Shown: one piece after another, positions 1-12,250 of the stretch | Layout of the letters: each line of letters opens with the position of its first letter | Numbering within the stretch: the stretch's first letter is position 1 | Assembly (NCBI RefSeq): GCF_030272615.1 | Contig: NC_081413.1 | Span: 335,462,302 to 335,526,301 of the forward strand | Source of the DNA: Cryptomeria japonica | Lineage: Eukaryota; Streptophyta; Pinopsida; Cupressales; Cupressaceae | Reading direction: 5' to 3' | Length of the DNA: 64,000 nt | The notes under the pieces: model-generated | Databases searched by the model: none | What the model saw: only the letters and a program-made list of their open reading frames with translations | What the model was told of the DNA's origin: nothing | Position numbers and translations under genes: made by a program

Positions 1-689
1 GGTCATGTCCATGTTGTTTGCATGATTAAGATTTTCGCTTTGATTTTTATCTTGTGTTCTAGGACTATACTTGTTCAGGACTGCCTTGATCATCCTATAT
101 CTCGGTATGTCTTGGCTGGTTTATAATGGGGCATAGTTTTGTGGTATGGTGTTTTTTATGGTTTCTCTTGTGCGATCCTACAGTCTTGCATCTACACCAT
201 CAACAATGTTTGCGAACCTGTGTGTATTGAGATACCCATTGTCTGAGAGTCTAGTCCACGCATCAGATATTCATAGTATCCTAGCTTCTATAGTTAGTGG
301 TGTAGATCATCTATTGCAAAATCAAAACTAGGTTTTCTCTCCACATCTACACAACAAGAAAACTCATCCGTTTACTTCATTTCATTAATTCATCTCATTT
401 CATTCATTTATCTTGGAGCCTCCAATTCATTTATTCCACTTCATCATCCTTATCCTTTTTACATCCTTTCATCCTCAATCCTCTAATCCATTTAAAGAGC
501 ACACCCGTGTTCTTAGAACCTACATATCCTCTCATCATCCTTCCTCATCTCACTACCTCATCATCATCCTTCCTCATCTCACCTATGACTAGGGAAACAT
601 GCTACTAGTCCTTATCCTTTCCATCCACTATGTTTTATTCTTCTTTGATATAACATTACTTCGTGATGCTATATCAAAGAGGGATAAAA
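1..689 (+). mobile_element. 3' internal end of an LTR retroelement, ending in a polypurine tract
   Basis: No convincing protein is readable here; the only open frame (146-331, 61 codons) matches nothing I know. The segment ends with a purine-rich stretch, CAAAGAGGGATAAAA (675-689), immediately followed by TGTAGACACC. That is the usual polypurine tract / 3' LTR junction of plant Ty3/gypsy elements. The body of the element would lie left of the window. Family assignment is inference from the junction alone. Confidence 0.45.
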
Positions 690-1860
690 TGTAGACACCT
701 AAAATTAGTTAAATTAATATTTAATTAATTTAAGCCTCTCCACATAATTAATTTAATTAACTTTTTTCTCTTTATTCCTCTAAAAATTAATTAAATCTTA
801 TTTAATTAATTTTATCATTGCAACCTTATAGTCAATTCATCAAAATTGATTATTTCCCCTTTTCTTATAAAACTATTTTATTTCTAAACCCTACTTAGTT
901 AATTAAATAAAATTAATTAAGTTAATCATGTGATTCCTACAAATCACTTCTTCTAATCCTCACTTAGCCCAATTAATTCTCCTAGAAGCATGATTATCAT
1001 TATTCATCAATTTAATTCCTCCACTCATTCTCTCTCCTCATGTCACATCCTCCTAACTTATCCACTTGCACTCTAATCATTCATTAAGCTACCTAATCAA
1101 TCCCCTTAATTGTTTTCACATCCCTAATCACCTTGATTAGGTATGGGTCAACTTTGATCCTTTCAAAGAAATTCAAATTCTTTGAATCTCCCTATGCATC
1201 CTCTTCCCAAGGAATTTTTAATCCTTTATCCATTTAGTCTTCCCACACATCCTCTTATTTTGGAATTTTTAATTCCTCTCCCCTTTCTCCAAGGAATTTT
1301 TAATTCCTTTTTCTCTTCCCAATGTACTTGGGAGATCTTCCCCATGTACCTTGAGAGGTGTGACACAAGAAATGCCTTTATGGCATATGTCTTGAATCCC
1401 ACACCTTGTTCTCTCAATCCTCTCCTCTATTTCAAATCAATCTCAACCCTTCATTAAAAAATCAATCTTGGCCCTCCATTTTGGCCTCCTCTAATCTATA
1501 AATTGGAGTCTCATCTCCTCACAAATCAACCACTTTTCATCTAATCTTATGATGCCCGTTTGAGATCTAGAATCATCCATCATTCCATCATAATGCCAAA
1601 ATATTGACTCATAATCCAATCCACCACACCCATGCTCATTATTTGAATCCAATCCCACCTTGTTGTGTAGTGGAGATAATTCCACAATCCTATCAAAGAG
1701 CCAATCCAATCAAGTGGAGAAGGGGTGCATTCTTCACTTCACCTAAGACTCAATCCGAGGGAGGAGAAGAAGGTATAAGAGTATCATTTGCATTTTTATG
1801 ATTTATTTGTGTTTTTATGATTAATATATGAATGTGTGCACTCTAACTAGTTTCTCATCT
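690..1860 (+). mobile_element. Probable 3' LTR (right end unresolved)
   Basis: It starts with TGTAGACACC directly after the polypurine tract. The first part is very rich in TTAATTAA-type motifs, and a TATA box (TATAAAT, 1497-1503) sits about 800 bp in, as expected for the U3/R boundary of an LTR. The motif GGAATTTTTAAT recurs near 1210, 1262 and 1292, an internal low-level repetition. I could not find a matching second LTR or a target-site duplication, so the right boundary (about 1860) is a guess. Open frames inside it are short and not protein-like. Confidence 0.4.
1497..1503 (+). promoter_or_regulatory. TATA box of the probable LTR
   Basis: TATAAAT in the context CTCTAATCTATAAATTGGAG, followed by a C/T-rich stretch. 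Position and context fit the core promoter of a plant LTR. Transcription is not shown by the sequence. Confidence 0.4.
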
Positions 1861-1866
1861 CCAGAT

Positions 1867-1945
1867 GTATGCATGCATGCATGCATGAATGTATGTATGT
1901 ATGTATGTATGTATGTATGTATGTATGTATGTATGTATGTATGTA
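1867..1945 (+). repeat. (ATGC)n then (GTAT)n microsatellite
   Basis: About five ATGC units run into about fourteen GTAT units with almost no interruption. The compound tetranucleotide tract produces a spurious open frame (1828-2121) with a repeating Met-Tyr-Val-Cys pattern, which is not a gene. Confidence 0.95.
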
Positions 1946-2100
1946 GAGATAGAGAAATATATCTTATATTAGATATCATTTGCAAAAAAATAGGGTTACA
2001 ATATAAGAAGAAAGAGCTCCAACAATATCAAATATCCATCAAATACAACATAACAGTCCTAATACATATAATTATATACCAAAACCATATCAATAGTCAA

Positions 2101-2870
2101 TTATTCAAAGTAGTCTTTTAAACTTTTTCTTTGCTCATAGTAGTCATAGTCATAAGTACCAATAGGCGAAACTATTTCATCTTCAGGATCAATATCTTTC
2201 ACAATAGGCTCATAATTATCTTGTTTGGCAATTGGGTTATTTACTTTAGGTTCCACAAGCTGTAAAATATGTTTCTCCATGTATTCTTCAAGGATCTACA
2301 ACTCTTCTTTGTTAGGATTATTTATTCCTTGGGGGAATAAATGTGCATTCTCAATTTTTGTTTTATAGACAATAAATAGGCCCTATTTGAGTAAGATCGT
2401 AAAAATTTCCCCAAGGATCTCTAATGTAGAAGATACTTGAAAAATAATGAAAATATAGGTGAGTTCATAATGAAACTCAGTAAGGCTCCTTATTTTTCCT
2501 TTGAAAACCTCTTCATTCCTCTTTTTCTAGATTAGAATCCATACTTTTTGTCCCAATCTAATAATTTTCCAAGAGAATTAAAACACCAAACAAGGAATCC
2601 AAATAATATTGTTCATTATAACTATTCCAACCCCTTGAATTTCCTCCACATAATGTGAGAAGACATTAGTTTTGTCTCTAATACTTTCCCTCCAAGTTGG
2701 GAACCCAAACATGGAAGATAAACATTGCATTAAATGTAATGAATGATGGAATACCAAGAGACACTTGTTGCCTCTTCTAAGTGGTCAATTGGAAAAGACA
2801 AAGTTTCACTCATTTATCTTCTTCTTATGCCATTATATATCCCATTCTAGGTATCGACGTGTGGGGAAAT
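2101..2870 (-). pseudogene. Unidentified protein remnant, minus strand
   Basis: Reading the minus strand leftwards from about 2870, one frame stays protein-like for about 255 codons to a TAA at 2103-2101. It is interrupted by about seven in-frame stops (TAA, TGA and TAG). The N-terminal part contains FPTRRYLEWDI, the middle FGFPTWRESIRDK and HYVEEIQGVGIVIMNN, and the C-terminus is acidic and Tyr-rich (DIDPEDEIVSPIGTYDYDYY). The constant frame over 770 bp and the natural acidic tail argue that this was once coding. I do not recognise the family. A retroelement gag-like or accessory protein is the most likely class given the surroundings. No neighbouring RT or integrase is visible. Confidence 0.45.
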
Positions 2871-3998
2871 AATATTAAATAATTGTGTTCACAAGCCACC
2901 TTTATTTGTGCTAGTGGAACCCATTACCCCTTATGAATTTATTACAAATAATAATGAGAAGAAATATTAAAAATTATTTTTCCAATACACCCTAACTGCT
3001 TTGAGATGGTTTCCAAGGATGTTGGAACAATGAAATAGGATTTACAAGTGATATGGTCACATAATCCTAACACTTAAATATTCCTTAAGGCAACTTTTGC
3101 TTCTTAAGGAGGTTTTGGCTTCCACACTTTTAAATTCTCCCAAAGTCTATTATCATGTTGGAAAAGGTTGATAAAAAAACTTTAGCCTCATATGATGGAT
3201 CTAATGCTTCAACATTATATTACAATAATATTATCATCATGCTAATTTGATACATCCTTATTTGAATTGCAATCATGCATGAATATGACCTCTTACGAAC
3301 TTTCTATATTGTCATCATAATAGTTAATAGTATTATAGACATGAGATGTGTATAATGATGACTTTCAACCCTTTAAAATATTTTCTTGGGTGTGAAAAGA
3401 ATAATTGTATTTCTAATCTCTTAGCTATCTAATTAGTTGGACAAGTATATCTCCTAAAAGATAAGGATCAAGGAAGACCTTTTACCTTTTTTGGGTATAA
3501 TTTATGAACCGTAGTTTTGTCTTTACAAGTTTCTAATAGAGCTATCTTTTCATTCACATAGGTTGGGAGTTTTACTAGATCCATTGAAAATATTAGAATC
3601 TTGGTGTAGTTAAAGATAAAAAACTCATAGTACCAATTTTACCATTTCAAAATTTATTCCATAGCTTTTGGAGACATTGTATTCACCTTATCATTCTAAA
3701 AAATTCATAAGATATTGAATATAAAAAGCCACCATTCAAATTTTTGAAAGTATTGTTACTTAGTTTCATGCCTAGTTGAGGGTAGTATTAATACACTAAT
3801 TTCCATCTTGAACCCATGACACTGACTTGAAAATATCCAACAAATTATTGATTTCTTGATAAGGTACAAAATGTGTATGAAGTCATATAAAATTTTTCTG
3901 ATTGGATGACTTCATATAACTTATTATGAAGTTTTTCACTATTAAGGGAAGAACAATTATAATGTCGTAAACTGCATACCTTGTGATTTCACATCATA
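2871..3998. other. AT-rich stretch, nothing recognised
   Basis: No open frame of note, no terminal repeats, no tRNA-like boxes. It may be the upstream part of the element carrying the 2101-2870 remnant. Confidence 0.5.
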
Positions 3999-4441
3999 TA
4001 TAGCCTTCCCTTAGATCAATAAAAGATAATTATGCAACATGATCCTTAGTCTAATTAAAATGCTCATATCTAATAAACATATTTGATTCTCAAATATTAA
4101 GTCTAATTTCCCCTAAATGAGTGTGCTACATGTAGATGTTTGCGTGATGCGCTAATGTCCCATGAAAATTTGTGACTACATGGATTGTTGAAAAATTACA
4201 CTCCCCATGTTTTGGAAGTGTATAGCCTTCCCTTTAGTTCAAAAGGAGATAATTATGCAATATTATCCTTAGTCTAATTAAAATGCTCATATTTGATAAA
4301 CATATGTCATTCTCAAATATTGTCTAATTTCTCCTCAATGAATGTGCTACATGTAGACGTTTGCATGATGCGCTAATGTCCCATAAAAATTTGTGACTAT
4401 ATTTATCATTGAAAAATTATACTCCCCATGTTTTGGTAGTG
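3999..4441 (+). repeat. Direct tandem duplication, 222-bp period
   Basis: Copy 1 (3999-4220) and copy 2 (4221-4441) both start TATAGCCTTCCCTT and both end CCCCATGTTTTGG(A/T)AGTG. They are clearly homologous throughout (for example GATGCGCTAATGTCCCAT in both), with scattered substitutions and small indels. No coding content. This is a two-copy segmental tandem duplication, not a satellite array. Confidence 0.9.
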
Positions 4442-4836
4442 TAACACCTCTATTAGCCTACACAAATGTTGGGAATGAATACAACTTTTTTTTTTTGTTT
4501 CAAAGTTCTATTTTGTGTCTATTCAATGATTCAATTCCCTTCTCTCATTTTTTCAAAAGCTAACTCATTATCACACCATCTTTGCAATATTCTTTCTTTT
4601 CTCTCAAATATAGTAGCATGCTAAATTTTTGATTGTCATATTAGGGCCATTGGTTTTTTAATCTTTGAAGATTACTTATCATTCCTTGCAAAGTTCATGT
4701 GAAGGCAATTCTACCCCTTTGAATAGTTTGTCTTCATCCGCTAAAGGATTGGTAACTAGTGTCTTGAAGCCTTCTTTGAATATATTGTAGTATCTTTTAT
4801 TTGATAACATTGTAATGGTCATAAAATTAGAATTTC
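4442..4836. other. AT-rich spacer
   Basis: Contains a poly(T) run near 4487-4496 and nothing else I can assign. Confidence 0.5.
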
Positions 4837-6142
4837 ACCAATTAAGATAATAAAACTTCTAATCTTACCTGAGGGACCATTACATCAAAAAGGAGGTGAA
4901 TCCAATAGATCTAACCACAATTCAATTAGGAAAATTGCTAAAATACTGATTATATTCACTTGTTTTATTTGTCTCACTTTTTTGAGTTGAAACTGGTTTT
5001 GTATTGTAAATTTTAGGATGAAGCAATGTATAATTAAAGTGAAATAGTAATAACAGACTGCTACAAATATCAGATAGAGCCACAAACAAACATATGAGGA
5101 GAGGAATAAGATCAGAACCTATGCTTGAAAGTTTAGCCTGAATTGTCTATAACTGGGATGGTAGGTCACCCTAGTCCTTTAACTTTGAGACATGAAAGTG
5201 AGATATTTTTTGGATTAGGGAGATGCACTAGATCCACCATTGAAAACTTGGGCAGAATTCTCAGGACCAGTATGGTAGGTCGCCTTGGTCCTCCACTTTG
5301 CACTCTGTCAAAATTTATACTAGTTCATTGTCATCAAATCAGTTGAAATTCTTAGTTCCACAACTCCTAAGTCAACTACCTACACATATAAAGAAAGGAA
5401 AAGGGGTGTGGATAAGGTTTCACCTTAGGTAAAACCCAGACTTAGGAATGAACCTTGAATAGAATAATGTAAATACTAAAGTAAATGCTAGTAGAGATAT
5501 AACTCAAATTTTTTAATGGTTGATAAGAAGATTGATGATCCAATGCTCTTTAGATATGATCCAAATGTTGGATGTAATAACATGAAAAACACATGAACAT
5601 GGTGACCTAACTAAGCACACATGCTTGCATGAGGATTGGTGTGGCTTTTCTACATGATGCTTGAAGGATGTGTGGAATGAAATGTTGTCTTGAATGCTTG
5701 ATGAATGCATGAATGATGGGGTATGTGTGTTATCTTCAAATGAATCAATAAGATATCCTTATATAGGGTTCCCTAGGTAAATTACCAATTAGGCCAACCT
5801 CCAATGGTCAAGTTGAGCCATGAGGACCAAAATACCTCAAGAAGGGAGAGAGCCTACCCAAATTTGAATTGGGCCCTTTTTAAGGGGGACTAGGATGGTA
5901 GGACATCTTGGTCCAGACTAGGGCACCACCACAGCTTGGACTTCCAAAACTAAGACCAATAAATTAGAAAATAGGTGAGGACAACTTGAGGATAAGGCTG
6001 ACTCAGTGATGTCAACAAGTGACATAAGAGTTAGAGAAAAATAGGGTCAAAACAAGCCTAGGGGGAATTGAGATAAGACATGCTAAATTAGGAGAACAAA
6101 TATGAGGTGTGAATTGTACCAATTACAATTTGTGATGCTACA
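4837..6142 (-). mobile_element. LTR of a minus-strand gypsy-like element (copy A)
   Basis: Homologous over its length to 21310-22453 in the same orientation, with roughly 80% identity by eye. On the minus strand it begins TGTAGCATCACAAATTG at 6142, immediately preceded by the purine tract AAAGTGAGGGATAAA, so this is a 3' LTR whose internal region lies to the right. A minus-strand TATA box (TATATAAGG, 5757-5765) sits about 380 bp in. The left boundary is taken from where homology with copy B stops (CCAATTAAGATAATAAAAC). It is not a clean CA end, so that limit is approximate. Confidence 0.6.
5757..5765 (-). promoter_or_regulatory. TATA box in LTR copy A
   Basis: TATATAAGG on the minus strand. 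The flanking sequence (CCCTAGGGAACCC.. in A, CCTAGGGAAGCC.. in B) is conserved between the two LTR copies, which supports function as the old core promoter. Confidence 0.4.
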
Positions 6143-6157
6143 TTTATCCCTCACTTT
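6143..6157 (-). other. Polypurine tract of the minus-strand element
   Basis: Minus-strand AAAGTGAGGGATAAA directly abuts the TGTAGCATC start of the LTR. It closely parallels the junction at 675-690. Confidence 0.5.
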
Positions 6158-6206
6158 AACATGAGTATGAGCCTATGGTAATACTTGTGAAAAAGTAGAA
6201 AGGTGT

Positions 6207-6207
<1 letters not shown>

Positions 6208-6239
<32 letters not shown>
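6208..6239 (+). repeat. (GA)n microsatellite
   Basis: About fifteen uninterrupted GA units. Confidence 0.95.
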
Positions 6240-6240
<1 letters not shown>

Positions 6241-9200
6241 TCGGAAGGAGATAAGACAACTAATTTTGAGGAACCAAGCCCCCAATCTTAGGATCTTAAC
6301 TCACACAAACACATGCAAGGACACACAAAACAAGACAAAGACAAAAAAAACAAAGGGAAAAAAGACAAAGAAATAGAAGACAAGGGGTTAGTACTAAAAA
6401 TAAAAAGCTCCAGCAAACTAGTTGAAGAGACCTCAATACTCAAATGTATTATCCACTTATCTCATTCTTAGAATGATATTACAAGACCACAAGTGGTCAC
6501 ATGGAAAGAGAAAGAGCATGCATCAAGTAATGAGCCATGATCTAACAAACAACAAAGATATGAGCTCATGGGGAGGAGAAAGGAGAGATCTTGGATCCAC
6601 AAGATAGAAAGTTATGTTATGCTAGGTTATCCATGAGAAAAACAGCAAGAGAGGCCATGAAATACACATGCTAGCAAGTTGTGTTATGTCAGGTGATCCA
6701 TGAGAACATGAATACTCATAGGATAAAAATATTTTATATTGTGTGATTAATGTAGAGAAGGAGAGTCTAAATAGTGTAGTAGGTTGTGTTATGCTAGTTC
6801 CACTCATCTTGAAAAAGTTGCAGAAGGAGGGTTAAACAATGTAGCAAGTTATATTTTTCTAGTTAACCTATGATGCAGAGCATCCACACACACAACCAAA
6901 TATAGGAGATTTGTTTTTAGGACACAAATCTAAACTCATTAGGACAATCATTAAGATGTTAATTATCTTTCACAATCACATTTCTAATTACAACCAAGGT
7001 AGGTATTTGTCACACAAATCTACTGTTGCGTTGTCACAGTCCTAAACACTGTCATTAGGACAATCATTATCTTTCTCCATTGGCTTGGATATTTGGTATT
7101 TCCAACCATTGGGACATGTTTGGTATATCTTACCACACCATTCTATACTTCCACCACCCTTCCAAGGCTCCTCCTTGCATTCACTCTCTTGCCACACCAC
7201 AAACTTACTGTCTTTACCAAACTGAGACACAAAAATCAGTCTTTGTGTCTTCTTTAAAACATGCCAACCATGTCATGGATCCCTGCAAAGCACAAGAAAT
7301 AAACAGTAAACATATACAAGGATTTTCCACCCATTTGAGGGGTTTATTTAATGTGGAAACAAGACAAAATCATTATTTTGCAGTCTTGGGTTACCCTTGG
7401 TTAGGGTATGAACAAGTTTTATAAAAATTGGTATATCTTTATCAAAAATGAATGAATTTAAATGAGATAAAAGGAAAATTAAAGAGGACTCATCCCTCAA
7501 ATATTTTCAATTTATTTCCAATACCAATGAATAGGTTTTCACAAAGAAAAACAACAAGGATTAGGCTATAACATCCGAGAATTACAAAAAATTGCAGGGA
7601 ACTCCAATTTCTTCATTGATTTTATTACTCAAAACATACATCCACCTTCATCAACCCTATAACCTCAAACAAGAGAGTTTTTAAAAATGACTTGAATCAG
7701 GTTCAATGGGTATAACTGACTTTTGAACTTATTTTACCAAACTAACACCTAATCACAAAAGAAGTGCTTTGTCAACTTTTATCAACATTTGGCAATTTTG
7801 TCAAAAATTGATCCTAGACTAAAACTAAGACCATCATGGCTCAAAAATGATATAAATAGGTTAAAATATGTCTATGATACCTTTACACATAAGTAAACAC
7901 CATATTGAACCTATTGACACACACATTTTCCAAAAAATGATAATTTTGACAATATTTGTCAACATGACTCCTAATGGGATTCAACGGACCACCGAATGAT
8001 CTTAATACATAAAATATGGTCTTCTAAGACCTTACTCATGAAAATAACTAAAAAAACTTAACCTAATACCAAATTGGTCTCATGGTGGCCATATTGTGCT
8101 AGGTGCTCCTGCACCAACCTACCTTAAAGAGGATGAAAAAGGAAGAGCTGATAGGTCTAGCAAGTTGTGTTACACTAGTCAAATCACCCTACTACATATG
8201 TCATCATTTAATTTCATAAGTTAATAATCTTGTCTACGAGTTAGGTCTAGTTTCAAGCATGCAACAACCTACATAAGACTTGCAAATAAAAAAAATATCT
8301 TTGATTTCAAGAACATCTTGTATAAGAGTTAGGTATAGTTTCAAGAATGTATATCCCATATAAGACTTATAAAATGATTATGTCTAGTTTTAGGAGTGAA
8401 GCATATCATCTAAGAGTTAGGCCTGGTAAGGAGGGTGAAATGTATCCCCCCCCACCCCCGCGCATTAAGATGTCAACATAGTGGTACGTTGATGTCTTAA
8501 GGAAGCTAGCAACAATGACACACACCTTGATCACTAAGGAGATATCCTTCAGGCAATAATGTACATAAATCCAAGCCAAGGAGGCATCACTCCTATAAGA
8601 AAGGAAAAAATAATTGTAAAAGAGATATCTTGTCACAAGTGCAAAGGAAATTCTTTGAAAGAGAAGGAGGAAGAGATATTTTCTCAAAGACATCTACCTC
8701 CAAGAGGAGGAAGTTGAACAAAAATGACATTATTGAACAAAAGAAAGAAAGGAGAAAAAGAATACATACCTTCCTCCCATTGCTAGGTTAACGGATTCTT
8801 GATGAAGGATATCACACTTTTGACCCAAAGTGAGGTTTTTTTTATAATATACATACATCATCAAGTGAAGAAGAGGTTGTATTCAAGGAAACACACCTCT
8901 TTCATAAGAGAGAATACTTGAGAAAACAAACAAATTCAGACAAGCAATAACATCGTATCATAAGAAAACACCATTCATCATAGGAAAAATGGATTTTTGG
9001 AAATGATAAGAGAGATGCCCCCCAAGTATTTTACTTTCTCCAAAGAGAGATTATACATAAAAGATGTACCATTTAAATAAAATAATAGGTTCTAACCAAG
9101 GAACACACATGCACTCACATGATGAACAATTAAATGTGATAAAAGATCAAATTATGAAAAATACAACTCAAGATCGAAGATACGATCTTCAAAAAGGAGA

Positions 9201-9374
9201 GAGAGAATTATATGTAATATCCTTGCCCCCCAACTGAGGATACAAGGAAGAAATATGTTGTTGTCCAAGTATGATTGAAGCTAAAAATGAATCACCTCAC
9301 ATGAAAAAGATCCACAAACAATGTTAAACTACTAATGTCATAGGGTAAGGAGAAAGATAATAAGGTGAATGGAG
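6240..9374 (-). mobile_element. Non-coding 3' interior of the minus-strand gypsy-like element
   Basis: About 3.1 kb without protein-like frames lying between the LTR polypurine tract and the gypsy coding remnant. It contains dispersed degenerate repeats: a CAAGTTGTGTTATGCTAG-type unit near 6612, 6672, 6778, 6840 and 8158, and a TAAGAGTTAGG(T/C)CTAG-type unit near 8240, 8327 and 8410. A C-rich run lies at 8448-8460. Hypervariable repeat-bearing 3' regions are typical of Tat/Ogre-like gypsy elements. Assignment to one element with the flanking features is inference. Confidence 0.35.
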
Positions 9375-10640
9375 TGCTAAGGCACTACCTCTTCACCAAG
9401 AAAAATTGCAAGATTTGTTGTAAGAGCTATGAGAGCTCGATCATATTGGTCTTGAACAATTATTTAAAAGCTTTACAATTTCCAAGAGAATGGGAATAAA
9501 AATGATGAAAAAGACGATACTTATCACATTCTTTATTCTTGTTATTATAATTTATGAAAGTAAATATAACTTTCTTATCATACTTCAATCTCTAAAAGAT
9601 TCTCATAGCTAATTTTTCTTGATTGTAAATATGGCTAGGTCTTGTCTCTTTAGATATAGGACAAGGTGTGCTAGTGGAAGGAGAAGGATTATTTTCTTGA
9701 GGCAAAAGACTTGGTAAGGAAGGAGGAGTATTATTTAATGTAGAAGCATTTTTGGATGGACAATAGTTTCTATGTCTTGAAAAATACTCTTTAAAAATTT
9801 GAACCTCATGAGAATGCTCCATAGATGTTTGAGAATTGGGATACATTAGTCCTTCTTTAGTAAATTGTGTGGGAGACTCTACATGGATCTTAATTCCTTG
9901 TTCATGTTTTCTGAGTCCTTGTCCTCTATAACCTTGTTTTGAAATAATGTCATATCCAACTTCATAAGTTGTTCTCAATTGTAAAGGAGAAGGGATTTCA
10001 ATATGATTTTTTTTCAAAATTTGTAGTATAAGGACACATAGAAGGGTCAAAGGGAGAAATAGATGAAGAATGATTATCCTTTTTAGGAAGGTTGCCTTTT
10101 CTATCATCACTATGCATGTCCTCTTTAGTGTGGAAAAGAACGGTCCTTATCACCCAAGGATTCATCATTGATTAATGTTATGTGAGGAGAAAGATCATGA
10201 ATAAAATATATATCATTTTCCCTAGAAATATATTGATGATTAATACTAGGAGAATAAGGAGGATCTAAAGGGATAGATACACTAACATTTTTATCTTTTT
10301 CCCCTTGCACTAGAGTATGTATATGAGAAGGTGGTACCATGTTGTAATTCAATACTTTCTCTCCATTAGAGAGATCATTGATAGGAGTATCGACTCTTTC
10401 TTCATTCTCATGAGATATCCTAGGAGAAGTATAAGTATTAGCCTTTTTAATGTCATCTCTAGGATTATCATTGTCTACAAAAGATTTTATGTGATCTACA
10501 TATGCAATATATTTTCTTAAAAATATCACCATAAAATGACATACATGGATAAAAGATTTTAGATATGATTTGCATGTAGGAAATATCTTTGAAATTCTAA
10601 TGATGCCATATGCAAGAGTAATACAAATGAAAATAATTAA
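9375..10640 (-). pseudogene. Ty3/gypsy-like gag-protease region remnant with G-patch motif
   Basis: Minus-strand frames (10532-10125, then 10110-9592, with a frame change and a TAG) read as the mid-part of a plant gypsy polyprotein. The key stretch is YEVGYDIISKQGYRGQGLRK followed by HEQGI and KEGLMY, matching the G-patch-like segment 'GYdli.kmGYkG.GLGk.eQGi' of these polyproteins. Further on, CDKYRLFHHFYSHSLGNCKA (about 9530-9470) resembles the C-x-(Y/F)-H-x(n)-G-H-x(4)-C zinc-knuckle-like segment 'YC.fH...GH.t..C..lk', though degenerate. No RT or integrase follows. The remnant ends on the right where the plus-strand LINE begins, so the LINE probably inserted into it. Confidence 0.55.
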
Positions 10641-10659
10641 TGTAAATAATACTACAATG

Positions 10660-12180
10660 GGTGGAGAGGAGCGGCGAGCGGAAATTCAAATTTCAAATCT
10701 AGGGATGGCAGTCTTTCTGCAGGTGGAGCTGGTAATCATGCTGGTCCCCAGGCTTCTCAGTGTATCGAGGGGGACAAGACAATAGTCAAATCAGTGGAAG
10801 ATAAAGATTCCAAAACTGGGGACCCACATGATAGAGGTAAAGAAAAGAAATGGTCTACTCTTTTTGGAGTCAGGCCTCTAGTGAAATTTGGTCTTCCAAA
10901 AGTTAAAAATATCTCTGATTCGGCTACAGGGTTTTTTGCTATTTCTGTTTCAGATAAGCTAGTTGATTTTACTATGTCTGGCTTAGCTATGACCTTAGTG
11001 GGAAGGTTTGTTGGTTTTATACCTAACATTGATGTTGTAAGGAATTTCATAAGGAGGAAATGGATTTTTACAGGTCAAGTGGATGTGGTAGCTTTGCCTA
11101 GGGATTTAATTTCCTTTGCTTTTAATAATGAAGAAGATATGAATAAAGCGCTATGTGAAGGGCCATGGATGTTTGGCAAGTCAACCTTGGCTTTATAGAA
11201 ATGGGCATCTACCCTCCCCCTGGATGAGTCCTTTTTTGTATCAGCTCCTATGTAGATGCGTCTCCCTGGCCTTCCACTAGAATTCTAGAATGAGGAAGTC
11301 TTTAAAGGGATCGTAGGATCATTTGGTGAACTTCTTTCAATCGACCCGATGAAAATAGCTAAATCAACATTGGTTTTTGCTCATATTTGTGTGAATGTTA
11401 ATCAAATGATGGATATGCCTCAATCTATTGATATCTTGTCTAAATTGGGGAAATGGACCCAAGCGATTGAATATGAATCTCTCCCGTTTGTTTGTTTTCA
11501 TTGTAAAAATTCGGGTCATTGGGCAAAATCTTGCCCTCTTAAGAAGAGTAAAATGAGTAAAAATGATAGCAACTTGAAGAAAAAATGGAAAACAAAAGGG
11601 AGGAATGATGAACTACCTTTAGAGGTTGTCCCTGAGAAGGAAGTGACCGAGATGGAAAATGAGGAAAAGAAGGGTGTGAATAGTAACATTGAAAAATCTG
11701 TTTGTGACTGTTCTAACAATTATAAAGAAAGCAACAAGGAGGAAGAGCATGGGAAATAAGAAAAGGTTCAAACATCTAAATCAGAGGATCAGAAGGTTGG
11801 TCCTATCATCCAGGGTAAAGTTGATGAGAGTTCTTATGATGATGCTTTGACTTCATCTAGTAATAAAGAAAATGAGGAAGACTTTAATGAAGCGTAGGAC
11901 TATAATATCTCGGATACCGAGCCTTTATTGTTATTAACCAATGGAAGTCCGAAGTAGAATGGAAATATGATCCTAAATTCCCAGTGTAAAAATCCTCCTA
12001 AAAGTTTGGAAATGGTGGTTCTTGAGGGAAATCTTATAATTTTTGGTACTAAAGAAGGCAAGTCAAATTATGGAGGACCCAATGTAGGTATCTCAACTAG
12101 AAGCAAGAATAAGAAAGGGGCAGATGTTGGAAGTCAGAGAAAAAAGCAGGGGAGACCTTCCTTAAAGAATCAGAGGGAAT
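10660..12180 (+). pseudogene. LINE-1 ORF1 (DUF4283 / zf-CCHC nucleic-acid-binding protein)
   Basis: This is the nucleic-acid-binding ORF1 protein of a plant L1. From about 10860 the frame reads as a DUF4283-like domain (PLVKFGLPKVKNISD ... RRKWIFTGQVDVVALPRDLI ... EGPWMFGKSTLAL). It is followed after TAG stops by the usual 'W.RLPGLPLEFWNEE' segment (11250-11290) and a CCHC knuckle CFHCKNSGHWAKSC (11493-11534). The C-terminal half is Lys/Glu-rich and low complexity. Stops at 11196, about 11252 and 11287 are TAG where Gln or Trp is expected from the family. No ATG precedes the domain; the frame is open back to about 10660. Neighbour: ORF2 starts 70 bp downstream, the usual L1 order. Confidence 0.7.
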
Positions 12181-12250
12181 AGGAAAGCTGGAAGAACCAT
12201 GTTGATGGAACATAGAGCTCCATTGAGTCAGCCTTATCCCTGGTTAAAGT

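Noticed and set aside
1828-2121. 97-codon plus-strand ORF with repeated Met-Tyr-Val-Cys
   Set aside because: Created by the (GTAT)n microsatellite; the flanking residues are not protein-like.
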